Shown: positions 1 through 5,559 of the stretch, one piece after another
Layout: each line of letters opens with the position of its first letter
Position numbering within the stretch: position 1 is the first letter of the stretch
DNA from: Spirochaetota bacterium
GTDB taxonomy: Bacteria > Spirochaetota > Spirochaetia > Treponematales > Treponemataceae
Direction of reading: 5' to 3'
Assembly (NCBI GenBank): GCA_022704725.1
Contig: JAKJFV010000126.1
Coordinates: 1-5,559 of the forward strand
DNA: 5,559 nt
Notes under the pieces: generated by a model
The model's database searches: none
What the model was told of the DNA's origin: nothing
The model's input: the letters and a program-made list of their open reading frames with translations, nothing else
Program-made: the position numbers and the translations under genes

Positions 1-564
1 GGATCTTGCAAAATCCTTTTGTTTAAGATAGAAAAAACCTGCATTAAAAAAAGCATCAGGAATTGCAGGTTCTGCAGCCAGTACTCTTTTATAGTACCGG
101 TGTGCTTGCTCGTCACAGGCATCTGCATCCTCATTGAGACCGGATTTTCTATAAGAATCTGCTCTTTCATCATAAAACAAGGCAGAATTGAGAATTGTGG
201 TCATATCTTCCGGATCGAGACCTCGAAGGGCTGCAAAGATTTCTTCTGCTATTTCGCAATTTTCATTACGTGCCTTTAGTATTGCTGCTTCTGTTAGTTC
301 TGCTTTTATGTTAGGTCTTGTTTCTGTAAGAAGTGAACGGTAGTAATCTGTATGATCATTATGGGGGTCATAGGCAAATATTGTAAGTATACCAGCTAGA
401 ATCATTTCCCATGTGAGATTTGAAACATTGAATTTTGAAGCATCTGATGTAGAAAGCTGGACGGGGAGAGGAATTGAAGGATCCAGATCAAAATTTGTAC
501 CGCCCAAATTAAAGGTGTCGGGCAGTTTAATATATATGATTGTTTCAAGGGGATTAGCACTCAT
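1..564 (-). CDS. TPR-domain protein, C-terminus cut by the window edge
   Basis: An open frame runs from an ATG at 564 to the window edge without a stop, giving 188 residues of the N-terminal part. The start is supported by an AAGGAAA ribosome binding site (571-577) six bases upstream. The first 80 residues are a non-TPR region containing DPSIPLPVQ near residue 29 and a hydrophobic, Trp-containing stretch near 52-65. From about residue 88 the chain becomes helix-rich with tetratricopeptide-type helices, clearest at 125-165 and in the new A-helix FFNAGFFYLKQKDFA at 172-186. No signal peptide is visible, so it is probably cytoplasmic. TPRs normally mediate protein-protein contacts, and no specific partner can be named. 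It lies 23 nt after the PilZ gene on the same strand with no terminator between, so the two are probably co-transcribed and the protein may act with the PilZ receptor (inference). The family is familiar from treponemes, but its role is not established to my knowledge. Confidence 0.85.
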   Translation of the reverse strand, partial: MSANPLETIIYIKLPDTFNLGGTNFDLDPSIPLPVQLSTSDASKFNVSNLTWEMILAGILTIFAYDPHNDHTDYYRSLLTETRPNIKAELTEAAILKARNENCEIAEEIFAALRGLDPEDMTTILNSALFYDERADSYRKSGLNEDADACDEQAHRYYKRVLAAEPAIPDAFFNAGFFYLKQKDFARS

Positions 565-587
565 GATTATTTTCCTTATTAAAACGT

Positions 588-1523
588 TTATTCAGCAGAA
601 TCTGAGGCAGGTTGTTCTTCCTGCAGAGTATCCTGTTTATTTATATGTGCTGAGCGCGCCTTTGCTTCTGCAAGGGCAGTGGCTTTTTTGTCTTCTTCTG
701 CTTTAGCATCAACTGCAGAAAGCTGGGTTTTTCTTACTGCGGTGAGATAATTGTTAATGTGTATTTTATATGACAAAGGAATTGCTTTTTCATCAAATTT
801 GAGTGAAACCGCAACCATGTCTTTTCTTCCGGAAATTTCGGCTGTTGCTACAATACTGCCTTTTAAATTAATTATTTCGCGCGGATCTTCAAACTCAAGC
901 CGGAGAATTGTTTCCTTGTCTTTTAAAAACTGAGCTAATCCAAGAAGGATAATTTTTGCTCCCGAAAAGGAAACATCCCGTAAAATACAGTGTCTGGGTA
1001 CATTTTGCACATAAACCAGGGTTTCTTCCTTTGAAAGCGCTAATTTTCTCTTAGTTTCTTCGTTTATGACAATGCGTTCTTCTTTACGGCGTACAGCATT
1101 AATATTAGCTTCAAGGAGGCTGCCTACAATTTCTATTAAATCGTCGGGAGGCCTTTGCGTAAAAGAGAGTGTAATAATAGCAAGATCCTGAGAATCCATG
1201 TAAGGCTGAATGTTTGAAACACGTGCTGTTACAAAGAAACTTAATGGCTGATTATCGCTTTGTATAAAGCAAAATCTTAAACTGACGGTTGGATTATTTT
1301 TAGTAATATATGCATAGGCTCCGCCCTTTGTTCCGAGAATAATTCGTGCTGCTAAAAAAGACGTAGAATTTATTATACATGGCCATTGACTGCCGACGCA
1401 CTTTAAATAGACTTGACGGGGATCCAGATTTAAAGTGCGTATAATTTCTTTGGTAAATGTTATTTCTGTCTCTCTGTATAAATCATAATATCTAGTTAGC
1501 TGTTGACTAGTCGTTACACCCAT
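588..1523 (-). CDS. PilZ-domain protein, probable cyclic-di-GMP receptor
   Basis: The product has 311 residues if read from the ATG at 1523; an in-frame ATG at 1532 would add three. Counting from the longer form, residues about 15-135 form an N-terminal domain of mixed strands and helices, as in spirochete and YcgR-like PilZ proteins. The PilZ domain follows at about 147-265. It carries both c-di-GMP-binding signatures: R149-x3-R153 (RKEER) and D186-x-S188-x2-G191 (DVSFSG). Residues 270-314 are a charged, Ala/Glu/Lys-rich and probably disordered tail. No signal peptide or membrane segment is seen, so it is cytoplasmic. PilZ proteins of this kind link c-di-GMP to motility and virulence in Treponema denticola and Borrelia; the role here is inferred from that. 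I prefer the 1523 start because the upstream ATG sits inside the -10 box of a near-consensus promoter and neither ATG has a Shine-Dalgarno. It is the first gene of an operon with the downstream TPR gene. Confidence 0.9.
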   Translation of the reverse strand: MGVTTSQQLTRYYDLYRETEITFTKEIIRTLNLDPRQVYLKCVGSQWPCIINSTSFLAARIILGTKGGAYAYITKNNPTVSLRFCFIQSDNQPLSFFVTARVSNIQPYMDSQDLAIITLSFTQRPPDDLIEIVGSLLEANINAVRRKEERIVINEETKRKLALSKEETLVYVQNVPRHCILRDVSFSGAKIILLGLAQFLKDKETILRLEFEDPREIINLKGSIVATAEISGRKDMVAVSLKFDEKAIPLSYKIHINNYLTAVRKTQLSAVDAKAEEDKKATALAEAKARSAHINKQDTLQEEQPASDSAE

Positions 1524-1530
1524 GCTGACC

Positions 1531-1559
1531 ATGATAATTTATATTAAGTTATTCGTCAA
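1531..1559 (-). promoter_or_regulatory. Sigma-70-type promoter of the PilZ-TPR operon
   Basis: On the minus strand TTGACG (1554-1559, five of six consensus bases) is followed after exactly 17 nt by TATCAT (1531-1536, five of six). The expected transcription start is at 1523-1524, on or next to the A of the ATG at 1523. The -10 box includes the first two bases of the upstream ATG at 1530-1532, which therefore should not be transcribed from this promoter. No better hexamer pair was found between the rpsU terminator and the gene. Confidence 0.6.
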
Positions 1560-1588
1560 TGAGACAGGATGCTTATTGAACTTGTTTT

Positions 1589-1630
1589 AAAAAATAAAAA
1601 AAGGCTGCGGAAATACAATTTCCGGCAGCC
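1589..1630 (-). terminator. Rho-independent terminator of rpsU
   Basis: GGCTGC plus GGAAA (1603-1613) pairs with TTTCC and GCAGCC (1619-1630), with one bulged G at 1624 and a five-base loop TACAA. Read on the minus strand the hairpin is followed by T7-A-T6 (1602-1589), a classic U-tract. It stands 42 nt past the rpsU stop and upstream of the PilZ promoter, so it separates the two transcription units. The plus-strand side has only a weak T-run. Confidence 0.9.
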
Positions 1631-1671
1631 CTTATTTTTGAAAACGCACTATAAGCATTTTATTGCTTATT

Positions 1672-1887
1672 CTAGTAGCCAGATTTGACTGTTTCGTGAG
1701 TTTTGCGTGTTTTTTTCATCATTTTCCGCTGAAGAGTTTTATTCTTGCGGTTAAGAATGGTAGAAGGTTTTTCAAAGTATTCGCGTTTTTTCCACTCGCG
1801 GATGATTCCCTCTTTTTCAACCATACGTTTAAAACGTTTGATTGCTTTTTCAAGGTTTTCATTATCATCTACATTGATTCTTGCCAT
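1672..1887 (-). CDS. rpsU: 30S ribosomal protein S21
   Basis: This 71-residue basic protein begins MARINVDDNENLEKAIKRF and has the S21 hallmarks: an N-terminal strand, then EKAIKRFKR, then the VEKEGIIREWKKREYFEKPS segment (spread over residues 23-43), then a Lys/Arg-rich C-terminal helix. Its length matches the usual 70 or so residues. S21 is a small-subunit protein near the 3' end of 16S rRNA and the mRNA exit platform, and it helps initiation on natural mRNAs. The frame stays open upstream to 2007, but the start at 1887 is decided by the strong GGAGGTGA site five bases before it and by the conserved S21 N-terminus; the upstream residues would overlap the regulator gene. It has its own promoter and terminator, so it can be a single-gene unit, though no terminator shields it from the regulator operon upstream. 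Confidence 0.97.
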   Translation of the reverse strand: MARINVDDNENLEKAIKRFKRMVEKEGIIREWKKREYFEKPSTILNRKNKTLQRKMMKKTRKTHETVKSGY

Positions 1888-1892
1888 ATTGT

Positions 1893-1900
1893 TCACCTCC
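1893..1900 (-). promoter_or_regulatory. Strong Shine-Dalgarno that fixes the rpsU start
   Basis: GGAGGTGA on the minus strand lies five bases before the ATG at 1887. It is the strongest ribosome binding site in the window and excludes the longer in-frame start at 2007. Confidence 0.9.
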
Positions 1901-1926
1901 TTCGGCCATTCCGTTGAATAACAATC

Positions 1927-1955
1927 AGTATTACTGAAAATCACTAAAGAGTCAA
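1927..1955 (-). promoter_or_regulatory. Probable rpsU promoter
   Basis: On the minus strand TTGACT (1950-1955, five of six) is separated by 17 nt from AATACT (1927-1932, four of six). Transcription would begin near 1920, leaving a leader of about 33 nt that contains the strong Shine-Dalgarno. The -35 box starts 24 nt after the stop of the upstream regulator gene. A short perfect inverted repeat, CAGTA-T-TACTG (1926-1936), covers the -10 box. Confidence 0.55.
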
Positions 1956-1978
1956 TAGCAGAAGAAGATATTAGAATC

Positions 1979-2566
1979 TTAGATAAACCGCTGGGGCGGG
2001 CTGACAACCCAAATAGCTGTCATTGCTGATGTTCCGGAATTTACAAGTACATGGGGAGATGAAGCCGAAAATGATATACTGTCGCCTTCTGAAAGGCTGT
2101 ATTTTAATGATTCGTAATTAAACTCTGCTTTACCGGATAAAATGAAACCAAGTTCATATCCTAAATGACCATATGAACCGCGGTGTGTTTTACCGCCCGG
2201 AGGGATCGAAATTATATATGCTTCAAGTGCATTTTTTTCATCCTTTTCCTGAGCCTTGGCGACTTCTTCGTAAATAACTTCGTCATCCTTAATTTTCCGG
2301 CGGTCGCCGCAGCGTATAACTTTTACCGGGTGATCCTTACGGTATTCTTCAAAAAGAAATTCAAGATTTATGTCCAGTACATCTGCAAGATTGAGGAGTG
2401 TATCAATTGCAGGCGATACCTTATTCCGTTCTATTTGAGATACAAGGCTTTCGCTTACTCCGGCCTGATTGGCTACGGTTTTTAGTGTTAAGCCCTTTCT
2501 TTCACGCACAGCTCTCAGTTTTTCTCCAAAACGATACGGCTCTCTCTTATTTTGCGTAGATATCAT
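1979..2566 (-). CDS. XRE-family transcriptional regulator with C-terminal cupin sensor
   Basis: The 195-residue protein has two domains. Residues 12-75 are an XRE/Cro-type helix-turn-helix, with LTLKTVANQAGVSESLVSQIE (split at residues 26-46) as the turn and recognition helix. Residues 115-190 are a small cupin barrel that would bind a ligand or metal and control DNA binding. Cupin motif 1 keeps H134-x3-E138-x6-G145, but the first His of HxH is Tyr132. Motif 2 keeps G161, H172 and N176 but lacks the usual Pro and Gly. This architecture is typical of regulators such as PuuR and SutR, but the ligand cannot be predicted. The start at 2566 has AAGGA 11 nt upstream, inside the preceding gene, and the genes overlap by 20 nt, so translation is probably coupled to that gene. 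No metabolic gene lies beside it to suggest a regulon, so autoregulation of its own operon is the simplest guess. Confidence 0.9.
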   Translation of the reverse strand: MISTQNKREPYRFGEKLRAVRERKGLTLKTVANQAGVSESLVSQIERNKVSPAIDTLLNLADVLDINLEFLFEEYRKDHPVKVIRCGDRRKIKDDEVIYEEVAKAQEKDEKNALEAYIISIPPGGKTHRGSYGHLGYELGFILSGKAEFNYESLKYSLSEGDSISFSASSPHVLVNSGTSAMTAIWVVSPPQRFI

Positions 2567-3632
2567 TATGCTGCTTTTCCTTATTTCTCTCTAAAATAAA
2601 ACGCATAAAGTGGTCCTCAAGTGTCTGATGCGGACCTGAAAGATTCATTCTTTTACGCGCTTTTGCGTTTTCTCTGCGGACAGAGTAAAGCAGAAAAAAG
2701 CTTCGGGGATCTTCATCATAAATAGATAATGATTTTTGTCCTAAAAACGAAGAAACCTCATCCCGGCCTATAGCCGCTATTCCCTTTTCCCGTAATATCT
2801 GTTTTAGAGTCTGTATTTGTTCATGTGAAAGACCGAATAAATATTCCTGCATAGCACAGGAAACATCGTTATCTGATAACCGCGACATAATAAAATGCCG
2901 CCACTGATCATCCATTTCGATCGATAAAAATAAAAGTTCGCTAGTTCCGACCATGGTGCCGAATGCAGGCGCCAATTTTCGTCTGGCTCTCCAGACAGCG
3001 TCGAGAACCGGCGCTACATCTGCAACATTCTGGTCGCTGCGGTGTTCCCACAGAATTATAAGCGAGTAGGCTATCTGGCGCCGGATGTCGATAGGGATTG
3101 TTAAGTCATCAAGAAGACTTAAGTATACATCCTCAACCATGATCGTGAACATAATATTCAAGGTAGCGTTATTCAGTTTTAGTATTTCTTCTTCCGGAAA
3201 TTTTGAATTTACAGCAATTTTGGTCATAGCTGTAAAAGCATGAAATTTTGCAACAAGGAATCCTTTACCGAGAATAGCCTTGGTGGGAAGATGAAGTGTT
3301 TTGTCTCCGTCTCTCTGCTGCAGAAGCGACTCTGCCAGTGTGTGCTGGGTTTGTACTTCCGATGAAAGCGTCTGCTTGTGAAGCAGGGACGGAAAGCGGG
3401 CAATGTCTGAAGCGAGCCTTTTTACATCTGCTATGCGGTTTGTAATACCTTCGAGTGTTTCCGGGGAAATTGTTTTTAAACGATCCGAGAGCATATGAAC
3501 TAAATCAGATTCATTGTCGGTTAAAACAATAATATCTGTCGAAAACGCGTCTGTACGCTGCTCTTCATCATAAAATTCGTCTATATTGACATGAGAAAAT
3601 TCAATTGTTTTTAGTGTATCTTTATCGCCCAC
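2547..3632 (-). CDS. Conserved-looking protein of unknown function, likely GTG start
   Basis: I do not recognise this 361-residue protein. It appears mostly alpha-helical, with no signal peptide or clear membrane segment, so it is probably cytoplasmic. Visible stretches are an acidic N-terminus (FYDEEQ near 20), a helical region about 45-110, hydrophobic helices around 160-185 (TLNIMFTIMVEDVYLSLL), a basic WRARRKLAP segment near 227, and a basic C-terminus. The frame runs open to 3833, but that would overlap the divergent vWA gene's signal peptide. Realistic starts are the ATG at 3650 or the GTG at 3632, and neither has a Shine-Dalgarno. I prefer GTG because a TATACT -10 box lies at 3641-3646, which puts the ATG upstream of transcription. 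It overlaps the XRE-cupin regulator by 20 nt and is probably transcribed with it, so the regulator may control or respond to this protein's activity (inference). Confidence 0.75.
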   Translation of the reverse strand: MGDKDTLKTIEFSHVNIDEFYDEEQRTDAFSTDIIVLTDNESDLVHMLSDRLKTISPETLEGITNRIADVKRLASDIARFPSLLHKQTLSSEVQTQHTLAESLLQQRDGDKTLHLPTKAILGKGFLVAKFHAFTAMTKIAVNSKFPEEEILKLNNATLNIMFTIMVEDVYLSLLDDLTIPIDIRRQIAYSLIILWEHRSDQNVADVAPVLDAVWRARRKLAPAFGTMVGTSELLFLSIEMDDQWRHFIMSRLSDNDVSCAMQEYLFGLSHEQIQTLKQILREKGIAAIGRDEVSSFLGQKSLSIYDEDPRSFFLLYSVRRENAKARKRMNLSGPHQTLEDHFMRFILERNKEKQHNDIYAK

Positions 3633-3640
3633 GGATAAAA

Positions 3641-3646
3641 AGTATA
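3641..3646 (-). promoter_or_regulatory. Candidate -10 box for the unknown gene and XRE-cupin operon
   Basis: TATACT on the minus strand matches five of six consensus bases and lies 8 nt before the GTG at 3632. The expected start of transcription is within about three bases of that GTG. No good -35 hexamer is present at 16-18 nt; instead there is a T-rich run. The call is therefore tentative. Confidence 0.35.
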
Positions 3647-3710
3647 GCATAAAATGAAAAAAAAATCTCGGGTTTATCATATTTCGCAATTTAAAACCGA
3701 TATATTCAGT

Positions 3711-4913
3711 ATGAAGAAAAGAGTTATTTGTGTATGTGTCGGTCTTTGTTTGGTGTTTTCGGCATTTGCTGCCGATTTGACAGTAACTGTTCAGGATATT
3801 CGTCTGGTAAAGGCTGAAGACGGAGGGTATCATCTATACATCAAGCAAAAAGAGGGTGTTAACTCAGTACTGCTGACAGAAACTACCAAAAGTGATGACG
3901 GGACAGCCGATAATTATGCCTATAGAGCTAAAGACTGGAATCCGGTCAACGGCGATGAAAAAAGAATGCTCAACGGTTCCTTTTTGGAGTCTCCTTCTTC
4001 GCGCTACAGTCTCATAGACTCAACCCCAGAGGAACACTCCGAGCTTGGAAAGGTATTCCATGTTTACATACCGAAGGAATTGGACTACGGGTACCCCTGG
4101 TCGCGTAACGGAACAGTTGTTATTCAAAAGGGGACGTTTATAAGCATAAGAACCTTTACCAAGGCCTATGCTGATTATGAAGGTGCCGATTTTCTTGATA
4201 ATCCTTTTTTATTCAATTTTATACCTGTTCCGTCTCCAAAGACTGAGGAGATTTCAGAAAAAAGCAGTGAAAAAGAAGAAACGCTGATTCTTTATGATGA
4301 CTATAATCCTAAGGCCGCCTCTTCATTCGAAGATATTGCCAATATGAATAAAGGAGCCTTTAAGTATTCAAGAGGGCCTGAAACAATTATTGATGATATT
4401 ATTAACTCCGTCTTAGAGATTGATCCGAAAAACAAGGTTGATGTTGTCTTTGCTGTCGATACCACCGGCAGTATGAAAGATGAAATTAAAAAGCTTAGGG
4501 AAGAACTTGTTCCGAGACTTACAAAAGAGCTGGAAAAATTCGGTGAAATTCGCCTGGGACTTCTGTTATACCGTGATTATGTTGATAATTACAGGTATAA
4601 AAACCTGCCGGTAAAATATTTTCCATTTTCAAATACTCCCGATGAGTTTTTCGAACGGCTCAATGGTTTTTCTATAGAGGGTAATCCCGGCGGCGATATT
4701 CCGGAAGCTGTTTATGAAGCCTTGTATGCATCTATAAATTTTTATGATTGGGATTGGAGTGCTCAAAGGAAGATTATTCTAATAGGAGATGCCGAGCCGC
4801 ATCCAAGTCCGCGAGGGTATTTGATTAAGTGTACGAAAGATATGATTGAGGCTCTCTCGCTTCAAAAAGATATAACAATAGACGCAATAATAACACCGGA
4901 AGATAAAAAATAA
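3711..4913 (+). CDS. Secreted protein with C-terminal von Willebrand A domain
   Basis: The 400-residue product starts with a signal peptide: MKKR, a hydrophobic core to about residue 17, and a signal peptidase I site at AFA-A near residues 18-21. This decides for the ATG at 3711; the longer in-frame start at 3654 would bury the signal. Residues 22-175 form a beta-rich region (VQDIRLV, GGYHLYI, YGYPWS, GTFISIRTF) of a type I associate with treponemes. A charged Glu/Lys/Ser linker follows at about 176-192. Residues 242-397 are a vWA domain with metal-ion-dependent adhesion site residues: D250-T-T-G-S254, the G328-D329 loop, and D360 in IGDAEPHP. vWA domains bind protein or matrix ligands through a divalent metal, so an envelope adhesion or assembly role is plausible but unproven. 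No Shine-Dalgarno is evident. It is a single gene, divergent from the unknown gene and followed by a terminator. Confidence 0.9.
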   Translation: MKKRVICVCVGLCLVFSAFAADLTVTVQDIRLVKAEDGGYHLYIKQKEGVNSVLLTETTKSDDGTADNYAYRAKDWNPVNGDEKRMLNGSFLESPSSRYSLIDSTPEEHSELGKVFHVYIPKELDYGYPWSRNGTVVIQKGTFISIRTFTKAYADYEGADFLDNPFLFNFIPVPSPKTEEISEKSSEKEETLILYDDYNPKAASSFEDIANMNKGAFKYSRGPETIIDDIINSVLEIDPKNKVDVVFAVDTTGSMKDEIKKLREELVPRLTKELEKFGEIRLGLLLYRDYVDNYRYKNLPVKYFPFSNTPDEFFERLNGFSIEGNPGGDIPEAVYEALYASINFYDWDWSAQRKIILIGDAEPHPSPRGYLIKCTKDMIEALSLQKDITIDAIITPEDKK

Positions 4914-4935
4914 GATGTAAGTGCGGCTGTATAAA

Positions 4936-4969
4936 AAAAACGGGTTTTGCTCATGCAAAACCCGTTTTT
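4936..4969. terminator. Bidirectional Rho-independent terminator
   Basis: CGGGTTTTGC (4941-4950) and GCAAAACCCG (4955-4964) form a perfect 10-bp stem with a four-base loop TCAT. It is flanked by an A-run on the left and a T-run on the right, so each strand has a U-tract (plus strand 4965-4969; minus strand 4940-4933). It sits between the stops of the convergent vWA gene and the TPR lipoprotein gene and should end both transcripts. Confidence 0.93.
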
Positions 4970-4995
4970 ATGTTTAATGCTTTACGTTCAAAGTC

Positions 4996-5382
4996 TTATT
5001 GTTTTTGCGGTATTTTATCTAAATCTATAAGTGCTAATTTTTTATAATGAGGAGGGAGAAGCCCTGCTTCTGTTCCTTCATAGTAAGATACTATACGTTT
5101 AAGCATTTCATCTGCTTCATCCCATTTTTTTTGTTTTACTCTGATATGTGCAATTTCATATTCGGCTGCGACAAGAACTGTAATATCGCTGCCGAAGCGT
5201 TTAATTATGGTTGAGTAATATACCTCAGCGGCCTTGTAGTTTGAAATATCAAGACTTTGCTGCCCTAAGAGGGTTAATTCTTCGACTGTTGCATTTTCCG
5301 GAATATTTTTCGGAGCTGTCATACAGGAACAAAGGCACATTAAGACTGTGCCTAAGAGTAATAATTTAGCGGTAGGAGCCAT
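4996..5382 (-). CDS. Small TPR lipoprotein, BamD/YbgF-like repeats
   Basis: The 128-residue product has a lipoprotein signal: a short N-region with Lys6, a Leu-rich core, and a probable lipobox LCSC ending at Cys20, which fits the relaxed spirochete lipobox. The mature part holds two TPR-like helical pairs. The first is at about 35-65 (LGQQSLDISNYKAAEVYYSTI) and the second at about 72-105, which includes KKWDEADEMLKRIVSYY. This resembles the repeats in BamD and YbgF/CpoB-type envelope proteins but is far too short for full-length BamD. It is expected to be membrane-anchored and to act as a protein-binding adaptor; its partner is unknown. An in-frame ATG at 5400 exists, but the 5382 start has GGGGAT just upstream and gives a more normal signal peptide. 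It overlaps the upstream gene by 17 nt, implying translational coupling. Confidence 0.85.
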   Translation of the reverse strand: MAPTAKLLLLGTVLMCLCSCMTAPKNIPENATVEELTLLGQQSLDISNYKAAEVYYSTIIKRFGSDITVLVAAEYEIAHIRVKQKKWDEADEMLKRIVSYYEGTEAGLLPPHYKKLALIDLDKIPQKQ

Positions 5383-5559
5383 TGTATCCCCATGTATCAT
5401 AAGTTTCGTCTTTCGAGGGCAATTCTTTTTTTAATTCGCGGATAAACTCTTCCGGATCGCCCATCGGTTCGTATGAATCACAACAATCAATACTTCTTCT
5501 GGTTACAGTAAAATACTTATGAATTTTCTCTTCTCCCAGTTTTTTTCTCCATTTACCTG
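5366..5559 (-). CDS. C-terminal end of an unrecognised gene
   Basis: One minus-strand frame is open from the right edge (first full codon at 5557) to a TAA at 5366-5368, giving the last 63 residues of a protein. The other two minus-strand frames carry stops within this stretch. The fragment is charged, with a Lys/Arg-rich start, a CC pair in SIDCCDSYEP, an acidic-basic helix DPEEFIRELKKELP, and an aromatic tail ending YNGSYR. I do not recognise the family. Its end overlaps the start of the lipoprotein gene and contains that gene's ribosome binding site, so the two probably form one operon. Its start and promoter lie outside the window. Confidence 0.7.
   Translation of the reverse strand, partial: GKWRKKLGEEKIHKYFTVTRRSIDCCDSYEPMGDPEEFIRELKKELPSKDETYDTWGYNGSYR
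5386..5391 (-). promoter_or_regulatory. Ribosome binding site choosing the lipoprotein start
   Basis: GGGGAT on the minus strand lies a few bases before the ATG at 5382, inside the coding end of the preceding gene. The alternative ATG at 5400 is preceded only by a weak purine stretch (GAAAGACG). Confidence 0.5.

Noticed and set aside
19..279. Plus-strand open frame of 86 codons
   Set aside because: It is the antisense shadow of the TPR gene, with Cys/Ile/Phe-rich composition and no supporting signals.
413..706. Plus-strand open frame of 97 codons
   Set aside because: It lies antisense to the TPR and PilZ genes, crosses their junction, and shows no recognisable domain or ribosome binding site.
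1888..2007. An N-terminal extension of rpsU up to 2007
   Set aside because: It would overlap the regulator's coding end and precedes a very strong Shine-Dalgarno and the conserved S21 N-terminus at 1887.
2183..2485. Plus-strand open frame of 100 codons
   Set aside because: It lies entirely antisense to the XRE-cupin gene and has a shadow-like composition rich in Phe, Tyr and Cys.
1979..3632. Toxin-antitoxin or abortive-infection pair (XRE protein plus partner)
   Set aside because: The regulator carries a cupin sensor rather than an antitoxin fold, the 361-residue partner has no nuclease or toxin motif, and no mobile or defence genes lie nearby.
3654..3710. Longer start for the vWA protein at 3654
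   Set aside because: It would place 19 extra residues before a well-formed signal peptide that begins at 3711.
3633..3833. Long N-terminal extension of the unknown gene to an ATG at 3833
   Set aside because: It runs antisense through the signal peptide of the divergent vWA gene and lies upstream of the likely -10 box; the extension looks non-coding in composition.

Overview
This 5.6 kb window reads as ordinary chromosome of a moderately AT-rich spirochete, most likely a Treponema. The reasons are a diverged PilZ protein with an extra N-terminal domain followed by a TPR gene, a secreted von Willebrand A (vWA) protein with an N-terminal domain of treponemal type, TPR lipoproteins with a loose lipobox, and the general protein style. 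This assignment is by recognition; no database search was possible. No tRNA, CRISPR array, insertion sequence, prophage gene or long repeat was seen.

Layout from left to right. Positions 1-1523 hold a minus-strand operon: a PilZ-domain (c-di-GMP receptor type) gene, then 23 nt later a TPR gene cut by the left edge. A near-consensus promoter (TTGACG, 17 nt, TATCAT) lies directly on the PilZ start, so the PilZ mRNA looks leaderless. Positions 1603-1630 are the terminator of rpsU (ribosomal protein S21, 1672-1887), which has its own promoter and a strong Shine-Dalgarno. Positions 1979-3632 are a two-gene minus-strand unit: a 361-residue helical protein I cannot assign, overlapping by 20 nt an XRE-type HTH regulator with a C-terminal cupin sensor. 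No terminator is visible between the regulator and rpsU, so readthrough into rpsU is possible.

The region 3633-3710 is a divergent promoter region. On its right the plus-strand gene 3711-4913 encodes a secreted protein with a C-terminal vWA domain and an intact-looking MIDAS motif. It converges on a minus-strand pair: a small TPR lipoprotein (4996-5382), whose start lies inside the end of an unrecognised gene cut by the right edge (5366-5559). A perfect hairpin with A/T flanks on both sides (4936-4969) serves as a two-way terminator between the convergent units.

The genes do not form one pathway. The themes are second-messenger sensing (PilZ), a ligand-sensing transcription regulator tied to an unknown partner, translation (S21), and cell-envelope proteins (vWA protein and TPR lipoprotein). 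I found no convincing new multi-gene system. The points most worth a second look are the two apparently leaderless starts and the unknown protein coupled to the XRE-cupin regulator.
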